DNA from: Arthrobacter sp. ATA002
GTDB lineage: Bacteria > Actinomycetota > Actinomycetes > Actinomycetales > Micrococcaceae
Direction: 5' to 3'
Length of the DNA stretch: 64,000 nucleotides
Assembly: GCF_026898095.1 (NCBI RefSeq)
Contig: NZ_CP114015.1
Location: forward strand, 3,348,001-3,412,000
Shown here: in pieces, positions 60,441 through 64,000 of the stretch
Position numbering within the stretch: the first letter of the stretch is position 1
How the letters are laid out: every line of letters begins with the position of its first letter
Notes under the pieces: generated by a model
Databases searched by the model: none
What the model saw: only the letters and a program-made list of their open reading frames with translations
Told to the model about the DNA's origin: nothing
Made by a program: the position numbers and the translations under genes

Positions 60441-60846
60441 CTCGTCGAACACTACCGGCCATTAAAATGTTGGCGGCCGCCAGCATAGGCTGGACGTCGC
60501 CGAATCGAATCGCAGCATGGGTTCCAACTCTAGGTCCACGCCGCAGTTCACGCCTGGGCGGCGACATTACGCACGCCTGGCACTTCAGTGGATCGCGACT
60601 TGCTTCCTACCCGCCGCCTCAGAATCGGCCAACTAAGCAGGCTCTAGTTGCAGTGCTTCCATGAGCTGGTATGCCTAACCCGTCCCACATTCAAGGCCCC
60701 ACAAGGGCAACTTCAGTAAGTCAAAATCAGCAGGCCCTTATTGTTGGGGCCCTGTGCTCCGACCATGAGTCTCGAAAAACGGTCTCTGCTGCTTGAACAC
60801 CGTAGAGTAGCTCATAATTATTCAACGTCGCAGCTGTAGGAGAGTC
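60441..60846. other. Gap before the GHKL ATPase gene
   Basis: About 400 bp with no supported gene. The ribosome site TAGGAGAG precedes the ATG at 60847, and the last 100 bp are AT-richer and likely contain its promoter, so this gene may be transcribed separately from the methyltransferase pair. Confidence 0.45.
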
Positions 60847-62826
60847 ATGGCAGATCCGGTGTTTGAGATGAGTTTGAGTCTAAACGTGCTCAATCACCTC
60901 GGAATCAACCTCTATAGCAACCACCCGGCGGTATTGTCGGAAACGGTCGCGAATGCCTGGGACGCCGACGCCACCCAAATATCCATATCACTCGATGTGG
61001 CCAACGAGAGCATTGTTGTCCAAGACAACGGCATTGGCATGACTGTGGAGGACATCAACACGAGGTTCCTGCGGGTTGGCTATCGTCGGCGTGAGCACAA
61101 GGACACAGCCACGACGCCGTCCGGTCGTGCCGTAATGGGCCGCAAGGGTATAGGCAAGTTGGCTTTGTTCAGTGTGGCACGGGAGATTCTTGTCGAAACC
61201 ATCCGTGATGGTGAAAAGAGCGCTCTTTTGATGGAGCTCGAAGAGATCAACGCCAGAATCGGTGGAGACGACCCAAGCACAACACGGCCATATCATCCCA
61301 AAGTGATGCCGGTAGACACAATCGACTTCCAACAGGGCACCAGGATAACCCTCACTGGACTCAAGAAGAGCATCAATAAGACAGCTCCCCATCTGCGCAG
61401 ACGCTTAGCCCGACGGTTCAGTGTGATTGGAACGCAACACAACTTCGCTGTGACAATTGGCGGCGAGCCTCTAACTGTTGCTGACCGGGACTTAACGGGA
61501 AAGAGCCAATACATCTGGATTTACGGTTCGCCTGAGCAACAAAGCGAAATTCAGAGCACCATTACCCATTCGCCCCGAACTGAAATACGGGCGAGTGTCA
61601 TAGGCCCTGGCATGACAGTAAGCGGTTGGATAGGGACTGCGGTCGATACTGCTACGCTTCGTGACGCTACAGGTGAAGATCATCTGAACCGGCTCCCTCT
61701 CATGATTCGGGGAAAGCTAGCTCAAGAAGATATTCTCGACAGTTTCAATGAAGTTGGGATCTTTAAAAGCTATTTGTTCGGCGAATTGCACGCCGACTTT
61801 TTAGACGAGGACGATAAGGACGACATTGCCACAAGCAGTCGACAGAATATCGTTCAAGATGATGAGCGATACCGCCTACTTTTAGAGTTTATAGGCTCTG
61901 AGATCAGGCGCATAAAGCTCCTTTGGACAGATTACCGAAATGAAGAAGGAGTCAAAACCGCCCTGGAGGTTGCTGAGATTAAAGATTGGTTCAACACCCT
62001 TGGCAAGGACACAAAGAAGAAGGCCCAACGATTGTTTGGGAAGATCAACCAGCTCGGGCTCCCTGAGGATGACAGGAATGAAGTCTTTGCCCAAGGAGTA
62101 CTGGCCTTCGAAATCATGCGCCAGAAAGACAACCTAGACGCATTGGACAGTGTTTCTGCTCAAGACATGATTAGCCTTGGAAAGGTGCTAAACACTAGCG
62201 CCGATCTCGAAGCAGCCTTGTATCACAAGATTGTCGCTTCAAGGCTAGCGATTATTGAAAAGTTGAACCAGCTTGTCACCGCAAACCAAAAGGAGAAATT
62301 CCTTCAGGACCATATCTTTGAACACTTGTGGCTCCTTGACCCGGGATGGGAAAGAGCATCCTCTCCAACCATGGAACAGAGCATGCAGAAAGCATTTAAG
62401 GAAGTCGAAGGTAAGCTCACCAAACCTGAACGCGAATCGCGATACGACATCCGGTACCAAAAGACTTCGGGCCAGCACGTCATCATTGAATTAAAGCGTG
62501 CGGGCGTCATAACTGATACGGACTCCCTGAGCGCTCAAGTCAAGAAGTACCGCAAGGCACTTACACTCTGGCTGGAAAACCAAAACCGGGGCGATGAACC
62601 CCATGCGGTTATCTGTGTCGTTGGCCGAGAGTTACGTGACTGGAGTGACCCGAATGGACGACGGGAGAGTGCAGACCAGTTGCATGCCATAAATACTCGT
62701 GTCGTAATGTACGACGAGTTATTGGTTAATGCTCGAAATTCATACGAGGATTTCCTCAAAGAATCTGAGGGAATCGGTCGTGTACAGAAGATCCTGAACG
62801 CACTCGTTCCTGTCGTTGACAATTAG
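60847..62826 (+). CDS. GHKL (Hsp90/MORC-like) ATPase with PD-(D/E)xK-like C-terminus
   Basis: 659 residues, intact. Bergerat ATP site: N-box E32..N36..D39 (SETVANAWDADA), G1 QDNGIGM (D60, G62, G64), G2 GRKGIGKLALFS; then a transducer-like region and a long helical segment. The C-terminal ~130 residues include RYDIRYQ followed by HVIIELKRAGV, the D...ExK pattern of PD-(D/E)xK nucleases. Such ATPases occur in restriction systems (for example the BbrUIII/HgiDII-type group) and are linked to C5 methyltransferases. GC content is clearly lower than in the chromosomal part. Confidence 0.83.
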   Translation: MADPVFEMSLSLNVLNHLGINLYSNHPAVLSETVANAWDADATQISISLDVANESIVVQDNGIGMTVEDINTRFLRVGYRRREHKDTATTPSGRAVMGRKGIGKLALFSVAREILVETIRDGEKSALLMELEEINARIGGDDPSTTRPYHPKVMPVDTIDFQQGTRITLTGLKKSINKTAPHLRRRLARRFSVIGTQHNFAVTIGGEPLTVADRDLTGKSQYIWIYGSPEQQSEIQSTITHSPRTEIRASVIGPGMTVSGWIGTAVDTATLRDATGEDHLNRLPLMIRGKLAQEDILDSFNEVGIFKSYLFGELHADFLDEDDKDDIATSSRQNIVQDDERYRLLLEFIGSEIRRIKLLWTDYRNEEGVKTALEVAEIKDWFNTLGKDTKKKAQRLFGKINQLGLPEDDRNEVFAQGVLAFEIMRQKDNLDALDSVSAQDMISLGKVLNTSADLEAALYHKIVASRLAIIEKLNQLVTANQKEKFLQDHIFEHLWLLDPGWERASSPTMEQSMQKAFKEVEGKLTKPERESRYDIRYQKTSGQHVIIELKRAGVITDTDSLSAQVKKYRKALTLWLENQNRGDEPHAVICVVGRELRDWSDPNGRRESADQLHAINTRVVMYDELLVNARNSYEDFLKESEGIGRVQKILNALVPVVDN

Positions 62827-63076
62827 CGTACATTTGACACAGCCTCAAGCTATTAGTAAACCAAAAAGCATCATAGTCAGCCCTCTTCCTACGTTGACTA
62901 TGAACTGAGGACGGCTGATGCCTCGACTTCACTACCACGGCGAATACGACGGGCACGCATCCTCGCCAAGACATGGGACTTTAAAAGATGCCATTTGACG
63001 AGGTCAATCTTGCCGACACGGCCTTGTCGGTCATTCGTGTACGAAAATAAGGCTTTGAAGCAGAAGCGTGGTGTGA

Positions 63077-64000
63077 TTAGCCGTTTAGGTATGCCTCGAG
63101 ATGCTCCCTCAGCGCTGGGTCGCAGACGTAAACGTACGTCCCTAAAGTTCCCCGAGTGAGAAGCACGCAGTAGATGTTCCTTACGTACTCGAGGATGTCG
63201 TCATCCGTATAGGTGATACCGAGTTTCGTGTTGTTTTCGCGTCCCTTAACGTCGAAATATTTTGAACGGTTGAAGACGATGCGTCCGCTCTCTGGGTTGT
63301 AGCGAATGTCCTCTCCGATGATGACGCCGGCATAGTTCAGGTCGTAGCCCTGGACGGTATGGATGGATCCAACCTCCTGCTCAGAACCGATGCGGTTGAT
63401 CCAGTCTCGCTGCGTCGAGTTCCACCGAAGGCATTCACCGTCGATCTCAATATCGAACGCTTCTTTATCGGTCTTGCTGCGCCAAGGCCAGGCATACCCG
63501 GCGATCAACCGTGACAGACCGTTCTCTTTTTCTCTACGAAGTATCTCTCGTTTCATTTCGCCGAGATCGGAGAAGAATCGAAGATCGTAACCGTCAAAGC
63601 GTTCCGGGGCCGGGGGCGGACAATCGCTCAGGACGGCGCGAATGTAACCGACGTAATCTTGCTCGGCAGAGATCCTCATTTGAGAAGAGAGCCGGTATAA
63701 GCGGCCGTTGGCCAAGGCCTCTTCTAAGAGAGATGCGGTCGTCTCTGCGGGGAGATCCGCAGGCCGTACGGTCTGTCCGGCATCGAGCATAAGGATGGTG
63801 GTCTTGCTCTGATGCCGGATCCAATCCAACTGGGTACGTTGAGGATCGTCCCAACCAAAGAGTTTTTCGTTGATTTCGGCGAACTTCTTATTCAGCGGTC
63901 CGGAGGCCTGATTCGCCCGTTGATTCAGGCGGTGGGCCTCGTCCACGATGAGGAGATCGAATGGTTCCTTGCTCGCGCCGACGTCGAACGGCGTGAGTAC
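63077..64000 (-). CDS. DUF2075/Schlafen-like DNA/RNA helicase, partial (runs off the right edge)
   Basis: The C-terminal 307 residues of a larger protein; the frame is open to base 64000, so the N-terminus lies outside. Helicase motif II is VDEAHRLNQ (DEAH), motif III-like TTILMLDAGQTV, then SSQMRISAEQDYVGYI and the late motifs GSIHTVQGYDLNYAGVIIGED and VRNIYCVLLTRGTLGTYVYV. These fit the superfamily 1 DUF2075 group, often found with nuclease domains in defence loci. It converges on the GHKL ATPase gene. Confidence 0.85.
   Translation of the reverse strand, partial: VLTPFDVGASKEPFDLLIVDEAHRLNQRANQASGPLNKKFAEINEKLFGWDDPQRTQLDWIRHQSKTTILMLDAGQTVRPADLPAETTASLLEEALANGRLYRLSSQMRISAEQDYVGYIRAVLSDCPPPAPERFDGYDLRFFSDLGEMKREILRREKENGLSRLIAGYAWPWRSKTDKEAFDIEIDGECLRWNSTQRDWINRIGSEQEVGSIHTVQGYDLNYAGVIIGEDIRYNPESGRIVFNRSKYFDVKGRENNTKLGITYTDDDILEYVRNIYCVLLTRGTLGTYVYVCDPALREHLEAYLNG

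Overview
The window is high-GC actinobacterial DNA, most likely from the Micrococcaceae (Arthrobacter or a close relative). The signs are very GC-rich third codon positions, many GTG starts, ATGA/GTGA-coupled genes, a DUF6318-type lipoprotein, DtxR/IdeR-type iron boxes and an actinobacterial-style SAM riboswitch. From about 50.5 kb to the right edge the DNA is visibly less GC-rich, the gene content turns to defence and mobile functions, and the boundary carries what looks like the 3' end of a tRNA gene. I read that part as a genomic island.

Layout. 0.2-8.3 kb (minus): a compact five-gene operon of four zinc-ribbon membrane proteins and one SGNH-hydrolase lipoprotein. 8.5-15.0 kb: a divergent sugar locus with a GH4 glycosidase and DeoR regulator on the minus strand and a PfkB kinase plus ABC sugar importer on the plus strand. 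15.0-17.7 kb: small hypothetical genes and a secreted-protein/lipoprotein pair. 17.97-26.5 kb (plus): a SAM riboswitch followed by a dipeptide-type ABC importer and two flavin-dependent enzymes of the SfnC/DszC and NtaA/DszA types, a sulfur-scavenging operon. 26.5-30.8 kb (minus): an FMN alpha-hydroxyacid dehydrogenase, an HTH protein and an Old-Yellow-Enzyme/Fe-S oxidoreductase. 31.0-34.8 kb (minus): a perfect 40-bp palindrome beside an HTH/PAP2-like/multi-TM/ImmA-IrrE cassette, another PAP2-like protein and a GlcG/HbpS-like protein. 34.9-39.0 kb (minus): an iron-siderophore ABC importer preceded by iron boxes. 39.2-43.6 kb: an aldo-keto reductase, a TetR remnant, a LysR/EamA divergent pair and a YkvI-type transporter. 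43.9-50.4 kb (minus): an arginine deiminase region with two LRV-arcA operons, an arcD-like antiporter, an arcA fragment and an HNH endonuclease gene. 50.5-64 kb: the island, with a LOTUS-domain protein, an unknown protein, a toxin-like fragment, an Imm52-type immunity gene, an IS21-family element, a C5 methyltransferase, a GIY-YIG protein, a GHKL ATPase with a nuclease-like C-terminus, and a partial DUF2075-type helicase.

Sequence quality. At least 18 conserved genes are interrupted at about 24 places, and each can be repaired by restoring one missing base, often inside a short homopolymer. Such a one-directional pattern fits residual deletion errors in a long-read assembly much better than real gene decay. 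I therefore annotate these genes as full-length CDSs and mark where the frame changes.

Functional themes. Sulfur scavenging is probably under SAM control. The arginine deiminase region provides arginine catabolism and exchange, with a small leucine-rich-variant protein encoded immediately upstream of each arcA. The same LRV-like module ends one of the membrane zinc-ribbon proteins 40 kb away. The right-hand island probably contains a composite restriction or defence locus.
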